Source: Chalara sp. BL73
Taxonomy: Eukaryota > Ascomycota > Leotiomycetes > Helotiales
Reading direction: 5' to 3'
Length of the DNA: 64,000 nucleotides
NCBI GenBank assembly: GCA_918026815.1
Contig: CAKJVC010000089.1
Span: forward strand, 124,001 to 188,000
Shown here piece by piece: positions 35,901-45,687 of the stretch. Each line of letters starts with the position of its first letter. The stretch's first letter is position 1. The notes beneath the pieces are model-generated. The model saw only the letters and a program-made list of their open reading frames with translations. It had not been told where the DNA came from and searched no databases. The position numbers and the translations under genes were made by a program.

Positions 35901-36060
35901 CGAATACTGGCTAACAAATGGTACTACTAAACTGCTCTGGCTACTTACTAGTTATCGACCTGTTTGTGAAGCTGTCTATGACAGGAGTATTGTTTTAAGA
36001 CATTCGACAAAGAAATTATTATTTCTTCAGATTCAACAAAAGTTAAAACAAGTAATATAA
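32917..36060 (+). pseudogene. HET-NACHT-WD40 NLR (HET-D/HET-E type), RIP-decayed
   Basis: The frame starts at ATG 32917 with the HET-domain opening MRLLQYNNDSDFSLTEF and YAILSHT-stop, followed by FWVDTCCINKQNKAEL and RGWTLQEFLA. A NACHT NTPase follows: P-loop SDPGKGKTMLL near 33823-33850 (first Gly replaced by Ser) and Walker B TYLIVDALDEC near 34128. Four WD40 units and the family C-terminus (FPTLHVSEYWLTNGTTKLLWL) end it at 36060. In living fungi such proteins sense non-self through variable WD repeats and drive incompatibility death. At least ten in-frame stops, mostly TAG/TAA at Trp/Gln positions, show it is dead, yet the frame is otherwise kept. Confidence 0.85.
35437..35880 (+). repeat. 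Four near-identical 129-bp WD40 units
   Basis: Units start at 35437, 35566, 35695 and 35824, each CTCGAGGGYCATACGGATA. Each encodes 43 residues (LEGHTD...GQQIVSGSDD...VRRWDAVTGQ). The last is truncated after DGQH. The units are GC-rich and differ at few codons, while the rest of the gene is AT-shifted. Differences cluster at TVTL/RVTS, AVFL/AFSP, M/R and WD/WN. Confidence 0.9.
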
Positions 36061-36325
36061 AAAGTAATAGTTGTCAGTGGAACATGTATAAAGCTCTCGA
36101 TATAATATCTCTTTTTCGTTTTTCTTCTACTTTATAGAAGGTCCTAGAAGAGGCTAAAAATTTATAGTAGTTTAATGATTACAGTACTCCTTACTTCTAG
36201 AATCTTCTATAAAATGTTGATTATATGCAGAGCTAATAATAACGTTCGCATAATAAATAAGTCACGCGACACGTAACTTAGGGATGGATTAATTGCTTTG
36301 CGGGAAGTGCGGGGTTAGTCTCTGC

Positions 36326-36750
36326 TAGCCGAGAATCGTTAGTTCCGTCGATCAGAAGTACTTGAACCGCGTGGCGACTATACAACTGTTTCGCGTTATA
36401 GTAGCTACAAAGCTTATAAAGGTTTCGGACAAAAAAATATAAATCTGAGGCTTAGATAAGAACTTTTAAAACGTGTAAGAAATAATAAAAGCTTACTAGT
36501 ATAACTGTGGCAGAAAACTCGTACTAAAGCCTAAATAGAGGCTTCTTATAAATCAGGTGAAAAAGTGACAATGCGAAAACAAAATTTTGTTCAGAAAGTG
36601 TCAAATTGCTAATAAATAGCTGTGTAATGCTACTGATCTTTTACTTTTGTAGACTTATAAGCTGATGTGGAGTTGAGAATGCGTAAAGTCAAAGTACCTC
36701 ATATTTTTCTCGGCACGCAGGGTTTCTCGGCACGCAGGGAGGGACGTTAT
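36326..36750 (-). repeat. Right 425-bp terminal inverted repeat
   Basis: Inverted mate of 31953-32377; outer tip reads GAGGGACGTTAT at 36739-36750. Non-coding. Confidence 0.85.
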
Positions 36751-37289
36751 CGAGGTTCTTTTCCGTATCGTAATTCAGAGGATGCTAGAAAACACACACA
36801 ATCGATTTCAATTTGTGAAGAAAGAAAAGCTGTTGGCCTGATACCTGGAATATGCATATCTGAAGGCCCTGGCTGGGCGAATAGCCGGCCGCTACTGCGC
36901 AAATAAAGAATTGGTCATGCTAGTAAGCTTGACGGTTATTGTACGTTCGTACTTGTGTTGTTATAAGACGCAAAACTTAGAGCAAAAAAGAGATCTTATT
37001 GTATTTATATACAGGTAGGATCTCAGCAGTGGGATAAAAATACCGAAGCCAATGAAAATTTCAATCTATTTTCGTACTTATTGAGAGAGGCAATGAAGGA
37101 AAAAAAAAAAGGAAACAACAACTAAGAACGAAAAAAAGCAAAGGCGGAGTAGCGAGACATGTGTTGAACAAGTCTCATTATTTCAAATTGGAAGTTCGCC
37201 TGTTTATTGGTTAGCCAGTAGCTGGTGAAAGAGTTTCAATATCTCTGGTACCTTGTCTACGCTAGCTGTACCTGGAATGATCCTTATTT
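36751..37289. other. No gene seen
   Basis: Non-coding sequence between the NLR unit and the 3' end of the J-domain gene. Confidence 0.4.
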
Positions 37290-39129
37290 CTACATCTGTG
37301 CCAGCATGAGCTTGTTGAGCATAGCCCTAAGTTCTGCCATTTCATTTTTCATTACCGTCATTTCAGTCATATCGGTGGTTGATGTTGAGGGAGTCTTTTT
37401 ATGCTTGGAAACAATATTCCGCCTTCCGAAGCCTGACTTGGGAGATACATTATTCATAGTCCTTCTGGGGGTCGGTTGTGATCGCTCTGGCACGAAAATA
37501 CTTTCTGTCTCTGAAGGATTCTCATCCTTCACATCATCGGTGGTAAGTAGTCTCGCGCTTTGCATGCGAAGACGTCTTTTGGTTGGTGACTCGATTGTCA
37601 GGGATCTCGGCGGTCTCCATTCTAAGGGCTGAAATTTCCATGTAGGCACTCGGCCATTTTGTTTCTTACATTGCTGTATCTCATAGTCCGCGTCAGTCTT
37701 TCCAAGCACCCCCCGTAGAGCCGTTCTGCTGAGCACGTGCTCTCCATCTTTGAACATGACCAGGGCATACCCATTAGGGAAGCGCGGCTCGTTCGAAGAC
37801 CTCGTGTTGAAGGGGTTTAAGGCAAAGTCAATCACCTTGATGAAATATGGCAAATCGTCTTCGCTGTAGCGCTCTTCGGAATAGCGAGCATCAATGATCT
37901 GATCTGCTGGTAAGCTCAGATAGCCATTTTAAGCCCTGCGCCCTATCGAAGCCCCGGACATGATTTCAATCAGGTTCGTTTCTACATCTTTAACAATAAA
38001 TCGATATCCATAGACATACTTGATTTTTTCAGGGACCCCATTAACCATTTGACGGATAGTGCGTTCTAAGGGAAGCATTGCTATGATCTGATCTCCGGTT
38101 AAAGTGTAGCCAGGCTTCCATTCCACAACGGTCTCCTCTGGTTTCGGGTTGTTTCCCAGACCGCTCATTAGGGTATCGCCATTTCCAGGAGAGCCGCCAT
38201 TTCCATTTTCGATCTTGTTCAAAAAGTCCTTGAAGCACCAATTATCGTTGTACCCATTTTCCTTAATAGTAGTCGCAAGACCATCGTTGAGCCTCTTGAG
38301 TTTTTCCTTTGCATCCACATCCTGCGGATTGTTGTTTAACCTATCCAGAAACGGCTTTGCTAAACCACCATTGCTTTCGAAAATAGTATATTGAATCTGA
38401 AATCTAAATATCTCTTTCCTTTCTAACTTGTCGTTTATGTTTTGGATCTTGATTTCATTATTAAACTCCTCTATTTTCTGCTTAGCTTTCTTCTTATCCT
38501 CTTTCGTTATAAAGGGGTTTTCAAGCAGCGCCTTGATAAATGGCGTCGCTTTTCTGTAGATCTCCCTGATTTCCCTGTTTGGGTTAGGGATGTATTGAGG
38601 ATTTGCGGTTCCGGACTCGTCATCCGAAGGCGCTGTATCACTTTCGTCTCCTTCATCGAAGGCATTCTCAGCGAACTCTTCACCATACTGCGCCTTGACA
38701 TCGACAACAGGCTCCTTGTAGTTTTCCCTGTCTGTACGATTATAATTCGCTCGTTTCTCTGGGTCACCCAGAATGTGGTAAGCAGTCCCGATTCCTGCAC
38801 CTAAAGTTAGAAACATAGGCTATAATCGACGTGATCGGCTTACGAGTAAAGGCTTTCACAGCTTCTGGATGTTGGTTCCTGTCTGGGTGCATCAACAGTG
38901 AAAGTTTTCTATATTGTTTCTTGATTTGCTTCTCTTCGCAGGCTCTCTCCAGCTCCAGAATACCGTAGAGATCACGCCCATCCCTTGTATTAATGTTATG
39001 CATTCTTTTAATTGTTTTAGCCGAGTTTGGGCCTCTCGCATTTTTCCTGTCTTTGCCGACTTCATTATCCAGATCATCCGACTCGTATTCTTTCCTAGTT
39101 TGAGCGCTCACCGCACCAAAAGATGCCAT
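37290..39129 (-). pseudogene. J-domain (DnaJ/Hsp40-like) protein with a single internal stop
   Basis: From ATG 39129, exon 1 carries the J domain: DLYGILELERACEEKQIKKQ, then MHPDRN with the HPD motif needed to stimulate Hsp70. A 43-nt intron (38801-38843) joins it to GTAYHILGDPEKRANYN, helix IV of the J domain. A long acidic then helical region follows. The frame stops at TAA (37929) after SIGRRA, giving 385 residues. The same frame then stays open for about 210 more codons to 37290, starting NGYLSLPADQIIDARY and ending in a coiled coil (MKNEMAELRAMLNKLMLAQ). The two halves share a related module (GYTLTGDQIIA / GYLSLPADQIID). So TAA probably replaced CAA; the 385-residue product may still be made. 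Confidence 0.72.
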
Positions 39130-39286
39130 TTTCGATCGACGTTGATGAATATTAAAGTTTTTTTTGGGAAATATGATGCAAAATCGTCCATATAGAGCTT
39201 GAACAAACTACAAAGATAGAAATCTTCAGATGGTGAAAATATATAACCGAGCAGCTAGATGCATTATAGGCTTTGGCCACGACCTA

Positions 39287-39555
39287 TGCAACCAGATATT
39301 GATGGCTTATGCCACCGCCTATACGTGATGGTCCTAATCATCGAGCAACCAGATAATTGATGGCTTATGCCACCGCCTGTACGTGACGGTCCTAATCGTC
39401 GAGCAACCAGATAATTGATGGCTTATGCCACCGCCTATATATGATGGTTCTAATCATCGTGCAACCAGATAATTGATGGCTTATGCCACCGCCTATACAT
39501 GATGGTTCAAATCATCAAGCAGCCAGATAATTGATGGCTTATGCTACAACCCGTA
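39287..39555. repeat. 58-bp tandem repeat, about 4.6 copies
   Basis: Units begin CCAGATAATTGATGGCTTAT and contain GCCACCGCCT, with transition differences between copies. The array ends within the start of the next open frame. No function evident. Confidence 0.85.
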
Positions 39556-39673
39556 CTCGAGAGTCCACGGGTCCTTTTCTTCCCGTCGATATTCTATCAC
39601 CTTCAGAATCTTCGCAGTATTTTATTCTCAAAAATTAAAGGCTACCTTAACAGCGGCATGAAAGTTATCCGAA

Positions 39674-40054
39674 ATGTCACGATGCTTCAAAGAGAGCAAG
39701 ATAATGTATCTAATTATTATGGGATTCGCGGCGATCTTCACTATATGTCAGTTCAGATTCGTAGACAGGTTGGGAACGGCTCTATTGCTAATACGCAAAT
39801 CACTTAGTTTTCCATCTCAAACGATTGCCAATGTCGTTGACAAGGAAGTTCAAGACTTGGTATACACGCTGATGATCGAGCACACTTCTGTATTGCTATC
39901 AGGCCTCCTGATAGATACCATGCGTCAGCTAACACAACCTGTTCGTACCATTACACCTAGCACAAGTTCCAGCTTCGCACTGTGTACTAAGCTGCCCATG
40001 ATTGCTTTTATCGGCCTACTTGCCGCTTTGTTGTTTCCTCAGCTCTCTGGATAA
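39674..40054 (+). CDS. Doubtful small membrane-protein frame
   Basis: ATG-started 126 codons with two or three hydrophobic stretches (IMYLIIMGFAAIFTICQF near the start, MIAFIGLLAALLFPQL at the end) separated by a Ser/Thr segment. No family recognised; it follows directly on the 58-bp tandem array. It may be a fragment of a membrane protein or chance. Confidence 0.25.
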   Translation: MSRCFKESKIMYLIIMGFAAIFTICQFRFVDRLGTALLLIRKSLSFPSQTIANVVDKEVQDLVYTLMIEHTSVLLSGLLIDTMRQLTQPVRTITPSTSSSFALCTKLPMIAFIGLLAALLFPQLSG

Positions 40055-41796
40055 AGGGCTGGGTTTAGTTGAGGGGGGCTATCGTTAAGCATGGGTTAGA
40101 ACTATTCAGTTGTTTTTCAGTGTAGGCAAAACAATCCATTTAAGGATTATATACAATTTGTCAAAAAAGATATCACCCATTCAACTATTTCTAACTATAG
40201 CACTCTCCACCGCCAGTTTTAAAATATTCATGCATATGACCCCGTCCTAGCTATCCGGTTGAACTTTCTCTTGTTAAAACTTCCAGCTCAGGTTTAGTGG
40301 CCCGGGATTGTTTATCCTGAGTGTAGTCAAGCCAGATAACCTTTCCGAAAGCTTGCTAGGGGACTCGGACGCGTCCGTAATAGCTTGAGGCACACTTTTT
40401 TCTTCCTTAGACTCTCTTTCGAAGTCTGCTGGTGTTTTACAATACGCTAATGCGCTTTGCTTTGAGAGGTCAGATAATGTATTAAATCCATGAGGCCTAT
40501 TCTACTTACAACTTCCTCTTGGGTTGGCTATGCCGTTATGTTCGTGAAGGTGTGGAACTTTCCTTTTCTTTTAAAAACGACTAATAATTCCGCCTCGGAC
40601 CCAATGCAGATTTTGTAGCCTTTTTTGAAATAGTTGTTTCTTCTTTTTCGATATTGTTTCGACTTGGAACGCTTATCTATGGTTATGTTTGTTTTGATGG
40701 CTATAAGCTTAGAGAGTGAAGAGGTGTGGTTGGCATTTGTAATAATAAGTGATGCTCAATCTTTAAATGTGTTTGGAGATGGCCGGTCAATGATCGCGTG
40801 AACGACCGGTGGATCCATTGAATCATCGGTGAATGGTTAGGTCCTCAGTATTTTGATGGTTGTGATCAGGGCCGTAACGACTCAGTGCAAAGTTTGTTCA
40901 TGAATCTGCACGATGATCTTTTTGTGATACTGGCTCGTCGTTAGCTCTATCGTTGCGTGTGAGCCACTTCTTTTAGAACACTTCGAAAAAGTTGGATTTG
41001 ATCAGGGTCAGATTATGGCTCCAGAAGAGCCATTGGTTTCACTCAACAGCTGCTAAATTTCTTTTTCGGTTTGTGTAGACAGAGCCACGGCCGACAACGC
41101 GGAGAATGAATCATCCATTTTTGCGTAAGACGCGCAGGGGCCATTGACCTGAAAGTGGATGCCGAAACGATCCACTGTTTTCCCAGGCTACTGATGACAC
41201 TTCAAGTATGTTTAGAATAGATGTCTTTTTGAGTTGTCCAACTTCCGTAGTTAGCTTAGTATATCTGTTAAGGACTTGAAATCAGGTGAGGAGATGTGCA
41301 GATCTGACCAGAGTTTTTGGCAACTATAGTTATCGCGCTATAATTGTGGCTAGCAGCTCAAGTTAAGAAATGGTGTTGACGCCGTACGTCAATTTAGCGT
41401 TGATTTTCCCATTAATCCCGGTACCTTGGTTAGTGGTTTTTCGGAGGGAACCCCGCGGAGTAATACCTTTGCTTTTCTCGCACAAGCCAGAAATGGGCTG
41501 CGACTTACTTGGCGGGGAAGACCCTAATGTGAGTAGTTCACCGAGTATTGGTGGGGAGTGCGCGCAGGCCATCTAATTAATCATCCAAAAAATTCGACTT
41601 ACAGGTTGTCACCTCCGTTAACAATGTCTGCCAAAATTTGATCAGCGCCACATCGGAAGGAACAACCGGTGCATATTCTTTTTGACAAAATTAATATAAA
41701 ACCTTAGAATAAATTATTGTAACACTCTTTGACATCAGATCACCTAGAATACCATTTGTTTATTTCATACAGTCATTGCTTATATTCCTCGCAACA
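40055..41796. other. No gene supported
   Basis: A minus-strand stretch near 41200-41020 (SYAKMDDSFSALSAVALSTQ) hints at an eroded coiled-coil gene but is broken by stops; the rest shows nothing. Confidence 0.35.
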
Positions 41797-42144
41797 ATGA
41801 CGTGGCGTTGGTATTGCTGTGCATGCGACACTTCTCAAACCGTGCGTGAGGAACCCGAAGACTCCATATGCATGATTCCTAAATGTGGCCATCCCAGATG
41901 TGGTGGTTGCAGCACCTACTGGGTCGAATACAGATTCGCGGCAGGCAGTCATCTTGACCCACACCCGGGTACAGAAAAGAGCCTTAGGTATGTAAAAAAG
42001 CCCAAAATTTAGATTGGCTTTGCTAACATAATTAGCGGTGTCTCAAAGCGCTCCCCAATTGCTGAGACGGTGATGCTATTAGTCAGGTTTCAACCTTGTG
42101 CGGAGTACGGTGTAGAAGGCATACATGAAGATGGAATAGAATAG
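41797..42144 (+). CDS. Intact small Cys-rich (zinc-binding type) protein, two exons
   Basis: ATG 41797 starts MTWRWYCCACDTSQTV. A 48-nt intron (41988-42035, GTATGT...GCTAAC...TAG) splits a Ser codon and the second exon ends at 42144, giving 99 residues. Cysteines follow C-C-x-C...C-x4-C-x5-C-x2-C with His/Tyr between (CMIPKCGHPRCGGCSTYW). This resembles small fungal zinc-ribbon-like proteins of the W-x-C-x2-C...C-x2-C-x-H-x2-C-x2-C kind. Probably nuclear or cytosolic (no signal peptide); function unknown. No stops, exact splice. Confidence 0.6.
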
Positions 42145-42217
42145 GAGACCGAAAGGAAGTGCAGAACTTTAAAATTGAACCACTTTTAACCACATGAATC
42201 TACATGATAGATCAAAC

Positions 42218-42667
42218 TCAGCCACCTTCATTTTCCCCCGTATTACAGTTTATCCCCCAGAAATCCATCCAAGCCTTTTTTGCCCGAGCTTCCTTTTGAG
42301 TGGAGTTTTCCAGCGCATCTCGTAGCTGAATGATAAGGTCATCCAAAGAATTGATGTCATGGTTAATATAGTACGCGAGAAAGAGCTTCTGAGAAATGTT
42401 ATACACGGCTTCCCGTAGCCACTGCAGGTTCTCAAACCTTTGCCGATAAAAATTAATTTCCTGACGTTGGTGTCTTAATTCTTTAGTGAACTTTTCAATT
42501 CGAGCCGACAGATTTAAGGGCGGTCTTTGCTTTGCCAGCTGGAGCCGCTGAGGAGACAGTTCAAGTATCGATGTTGATCTATTATGCAAATGGATCTGAT
42601 GATCAAGCTGGTTGATATTTGGTTTCTTTGAGCGAGCAAGCGGTGCGGCACGATGTGTTCCTGACAT
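42218..42667 (-). CDS. Intact coiled-coil orphan protein
   Basis: ATG at 42667 gives 149 residues (MSGTHRAAPLARSKKPNIN). A polar N-terminus is followed by a coiled coil (SARIEKFTKELRHQRQEINF, RQRFENLQWLREAVYNI) and a second helix pair (DDLIIQLRDALENSTQKEA), ending in MDFWGINCN. The 'RIE.LT.E...LRQEI.YY...R..L' pattern and a terminal 'WGI' recur in small fungal proteins of unknown role often found in accessory regions. No decay is visible. Convergent with the 41797 gene, 74 bp apart. Confidence 0.55.
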   Translation of the reverse strand: MSGTHRAAPLARSKKPNINQLDHQIHLHNRSTSILELSPQRLQLAKQRPPLNLSARIEKFTKELRHQRQEINFYRQRFENLQWLREAVYNISQKLFLAYYINHDINSLDDLIIQLRDALENSTQKEARAKKAWMDFWGINCNTGENEGG

Positions 42668-43079
42668 TGGTTTGAGAACTACTCGAAACTCGCAACGAGG
42701 AATACACTCCGGAGCCAAATTGTGTCATGATATACTAGAAGCAGTCGCTTCTCCTATTACACAATGGAGGCCAGCTGAATGTTGATAATGTGACTATAAA
42801 CTGGGATAACTGGATACAGGTCATTCCATGCGCTGCTGGTGGTACACATGATTTAATGCTATATAAAATTTTCAAGCTATAATAGACGCAAAGATGATTT
42901 CTTGAAAAAAAAAATTATCTCCAAAAAACGTAAAATGGATTCTAGAGTGACTCTTTTCCCGCAGCTTTCGCGTACTTAGTCCCCTGATCTATCCCGCTTC
43001 GCGATCTATTTTTGAATTTGCATGTGTAAATGCGAGCTTGTCGAGAAGGCAGGAGCTGCGCTTGTTAATCTAGTAGGAT

Positions 43080-43590
43080 CTAGCTATGATTGATAATTCG
43101 CTGTATAGAGTGAGATTGCCGTCCAACAGTAGTTGACGCGTCGCATTCGGCTGGGCTTATCGTGCTTTGGGATATTTGCATTGGGAAACTATTGAGGTCG
43201 GGAGTTCTTTGACTATTCTCAATAGCAGCAATCTTATGAGTAAGGCTTTTCGCCACTTCGGCGTTTCGGAAAGCTTTTTTGTAAATACGGTCGAGAAGAT
43301 TAACGGTTTCTCGGTGTTTCTATATTTCTGAAGAAAGTGCTTCTTGACAGGCCCGATGTTGCGCCCGCTCATTATTCAGTGCTTCCAAACTAGAGGCTCG
43401 AGACTTCTCGCACTCTGCAAGTGCGAGTTGACTTTGATAAGCAGTCATTTGCGCTTCGTAAAGATTTCTTTCTAGCTTCCGAGCATAGTTTTCCGCTGCT
43501 ACTATCTTCGCATAGCAATCACGAAGGAAGCCCAACGACGACTTTCCAATGTAGGCCTCGCTAGGGCCTGTGTTTTCCTGGAAGTGTTCA
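43080..43590 (-). pseudogene. Coiled-coil protein with one stop, start unresolved
   Basis: The minus-strand frame reads AKIVAAENYARKLERNLYEA, QMTAYQSQLALAECEKS, QEALSSEI-stop-KHRETVN and LLDRIYKKAFRNAEVAKSL, then stops at 43080. The TAG at about 43320 replaces what was probably Gln. The frame is open upstream to about 43592, with no ATG. A nearby ATG (MSQQAYLVSTYL near 43650) is one base out of frame. It is another member of the small coiled-coil set, slightly decayed. Confidence 0.4.
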
Positions 43591-44434
43591 GTCGCTGCTT
43601 TTATCTAAAATTCAGGTAAGTGCTTACGAGATAGGCTTGCTGAGACATTGAAAAACGTATGCGTTTACTGGCTGAAATGAGAAAAAAGTGATAGGCAGTC
43701 GCGAATACTGGAAGAAAAATGCTACTTATATATGCCAGACATGACCGAAGACCAAACGTTTCAGAAAGCCACACTGCCGTGAGTGATTATTCCTTTGCAC
43801 AAAGTGGGGCTTAGGTCGACCATTTATAACTTGCGGGCAATGATAGGAACATCTACGATCAAGTTTATTTAGCCAACGGGTTAAAGACGTAAACTAACAA
43901 GATCTAAAAATAGGAGTCCTGATTTCATTTGATATATTGACTGAATCTGCATCTTAGCCGCTAAATCTCTTTCTTTCACCGGCACTCTTTATTCTGGCAA
44001 GACTTGGCTGGATTCCTGAAGATACTTTAGATACAGTTGCAATAAGCGTTTATCTTTGCTTGAGCACTTTATCTTTGGTATAGCGTCCCCTAGCGTAGAA
44101 GGCCACGGGAGCGGCGAGAGGATGTTTCCGCAAAGCATAATTGCTCGAGGATCAGTTGCGTGTTGTCGCGCTTCTGCAAGCAAAGGATGAGCTGGCACAA
44201 CGATGCGTAATTGAGGCTATTCAATTATTAGCTTCTAAGAAAAGAACGACTGATAGGATCATTTCGACTTTAGTCTGCCGAAGCCTTTTAGCCGATTCTA
44301 CTGGTTGCGCCGGTTTTACACGATCAGCCGCTTTCGTTGTTAGCTTGACAGTATATAGGATGGTTGCTACAAACAACTCAATGTTTTTCGACGTGTTGGG
44401 CTTTTCGAAAATCTCATAATACTTATAATTACGA
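43591..44434. other. No gene supported
   Basis: Overlapping short frames on both strands without domain content. Confidence 0.35.
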
Positions 44435-44659
44435 TCAGCTCGCAGCGAGATAAATAGGCGAAGTACACCAACGTTTCATTTGACTTGCTATACCTAATTC
44501 TCTTAGTTTCGTTCTGACAGCAAGGAGCGACTTTCTCCGTGAGTTGCCTTTGTTGAATTCAGTAGCAACACCGTTAACCGTGGCATACGGATAGCGAAGT
44601 CGAGTAGTAACGAGAAAATCGAGCTTCGCTTTAGTCCAGGGTCGCTTTTTTTCAGACAT
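44435..44659 (-). CDS. Small basic protein, possible helix-turn-helix
   Basis: ATG 44659 starts MSEKKRPWTKAKLDFLVTTR, followed by PYATVNGVATEFNKGNSRR and LLAVRTKLRELGI; 74 residues in total. The layout (Trp near the start, three predicted helices, basic third helix) suggests a Myb/homeodomain-like DNA-binding fold; this is inference from pattern only. It is short and may be an exon of a longer, lost gene. Confidence 0.35.
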   Translation of the reverse strand: MSEKKRPWTKAKLDFLVTTRLRYPYATVNGVATEFNKGNSRRKSLLAVRTKLRELGIASQMKRWCTSPIYLAAS

Positions 44660-45034
44660 TGCTATCGAAAAGTGGCCGGGACTTGCGGGACGTGTGAAGA
44701 GTAAAGAAGAAATTTAGGAAACAGAAAAATGCAAGAAGGCACCTGGAAGAAAGATTAAATGAGACAAGAAAACTAGTATATTCATGGACGAAGGATCGCC
44801 CAGCGCTTGCAAGACTCCCTTGTTAGCTCGTTCTATTTTTATTTTATTTTTCAATGTAACCTAAAACTATGTGCACTAAAAGCGGTATAGATATGTTTGC
44901 ATCTAATGGCAAACAGACTATTATAGTTCAGATAGGACCACTTTTTAGCGAGTTGGTTTTCGGAGTGGCTTGTACATTTTATAAGTATCACCGTCACGAC
45001 GCTTTTACAACGTATCAGGACAGAACGAGGAGCC

Positions 45035-45687
45035 ATGGATAATTCCAATAAAAACAGATTTGTATTCGATGCTCGCAACAAAATGCTCGCTTCGCTTGAC
45101 AGTTATATGTCCGGGTTTGACCTTTGGGACCCAACAATTTTTTCAGAATTGGACTTGCAGTATTTAAGGAACTCGAGCATTGAGAACAGACTCGCGGATC
45201 CTCAAGACATTCAGGAGCTCGCCGCAAGTGCCCAAAAGCCGCTACCGAGTTTGGCCAACCAGGATCTTACTGTTGAGTCCGACCGGAATCTTACTACTTA
45301 GCACGCTTACGCTGTGTTGCATTTCGAGGAGCCAAATATCAGTACAAATAGATTTCAGAGGAAGCATGTGCTTCAAGGAGACAATATACACATTGAGAAT
45401 GAAGCGCTCGCTCACATGTTACATAATATGAAGCTGTAAGTTACTTTCTCTTAAGCCAGACTAACCAGACTAACATGTCTAGGGAGCTGAGCGCTGTGAA
45501 AGAGGATTTGAGGCAAGCAAATTTAAAGCTGATAACAGTGAATAATAACCACAAGAAGCTTGTGATATGGACCGTTAACATGAACAGCGGTTTGAATGCT
45601 ATTTCTAAATGGCTTTCAGAAAACGTGGAAGCAGATGTTGTGATTCTGGAAGATGTAAGCTTGTCTGTGGACAACAACTCATTCTAG
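45035..45687 (+). pseudogene. Coiled-coil protein, two exons, single nonsense codon
   Basis: ATG 45035 (MDNSNKNRFVFDARNKML). The frame meets TAG at 45299-45301, then continues as HAYAVLHFEEPNISTNRFQ. A 47-nt intron (45436-45482, GTAAGT...CTAAC...TAG) leads into ELSAVKEDLRQANLKLITV, ending at 45687. With the stop read as a lost Gln codon the length is about 201 residues. The C-terminal half is a coiled coil. Everything but that one TAG is intact, so loss is recent, or the 88-residue product is used. No family recognised. Confidence 0.5.

Larger units (their letters stand above)
31953..36750. mobile_element. 4.8-kb unit: two 425-bp inverted repeats enclosing an NLR gene
   Basis: Positions 31953-32377 and 36326-36750 are reverse complements of equal length (425 bp), differing mainly by transitions and a few small changes. 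The tips carry a direct duplication, CCCTGCGTGCCGAGAAA twice. Everything between is one HET-NACHT-WD40 gene with its flanks; no transposase is present. Long terminal inverted repeats with passenger DNA recall non-autonomous MULE or fold-back elements. I find no matching 2-9 bp target duplication outside 31953 and 36750, so transposition as a unit is inferred, not shown. Confidence 0.7.

Noticed and set aside
37920..37940. Programmed readthrough at the J-domain gene stop
   Set aside because: The stop is TAA followed by AAT, not a known readthrough context, and single C-to-T nonsense codons are common across this island.
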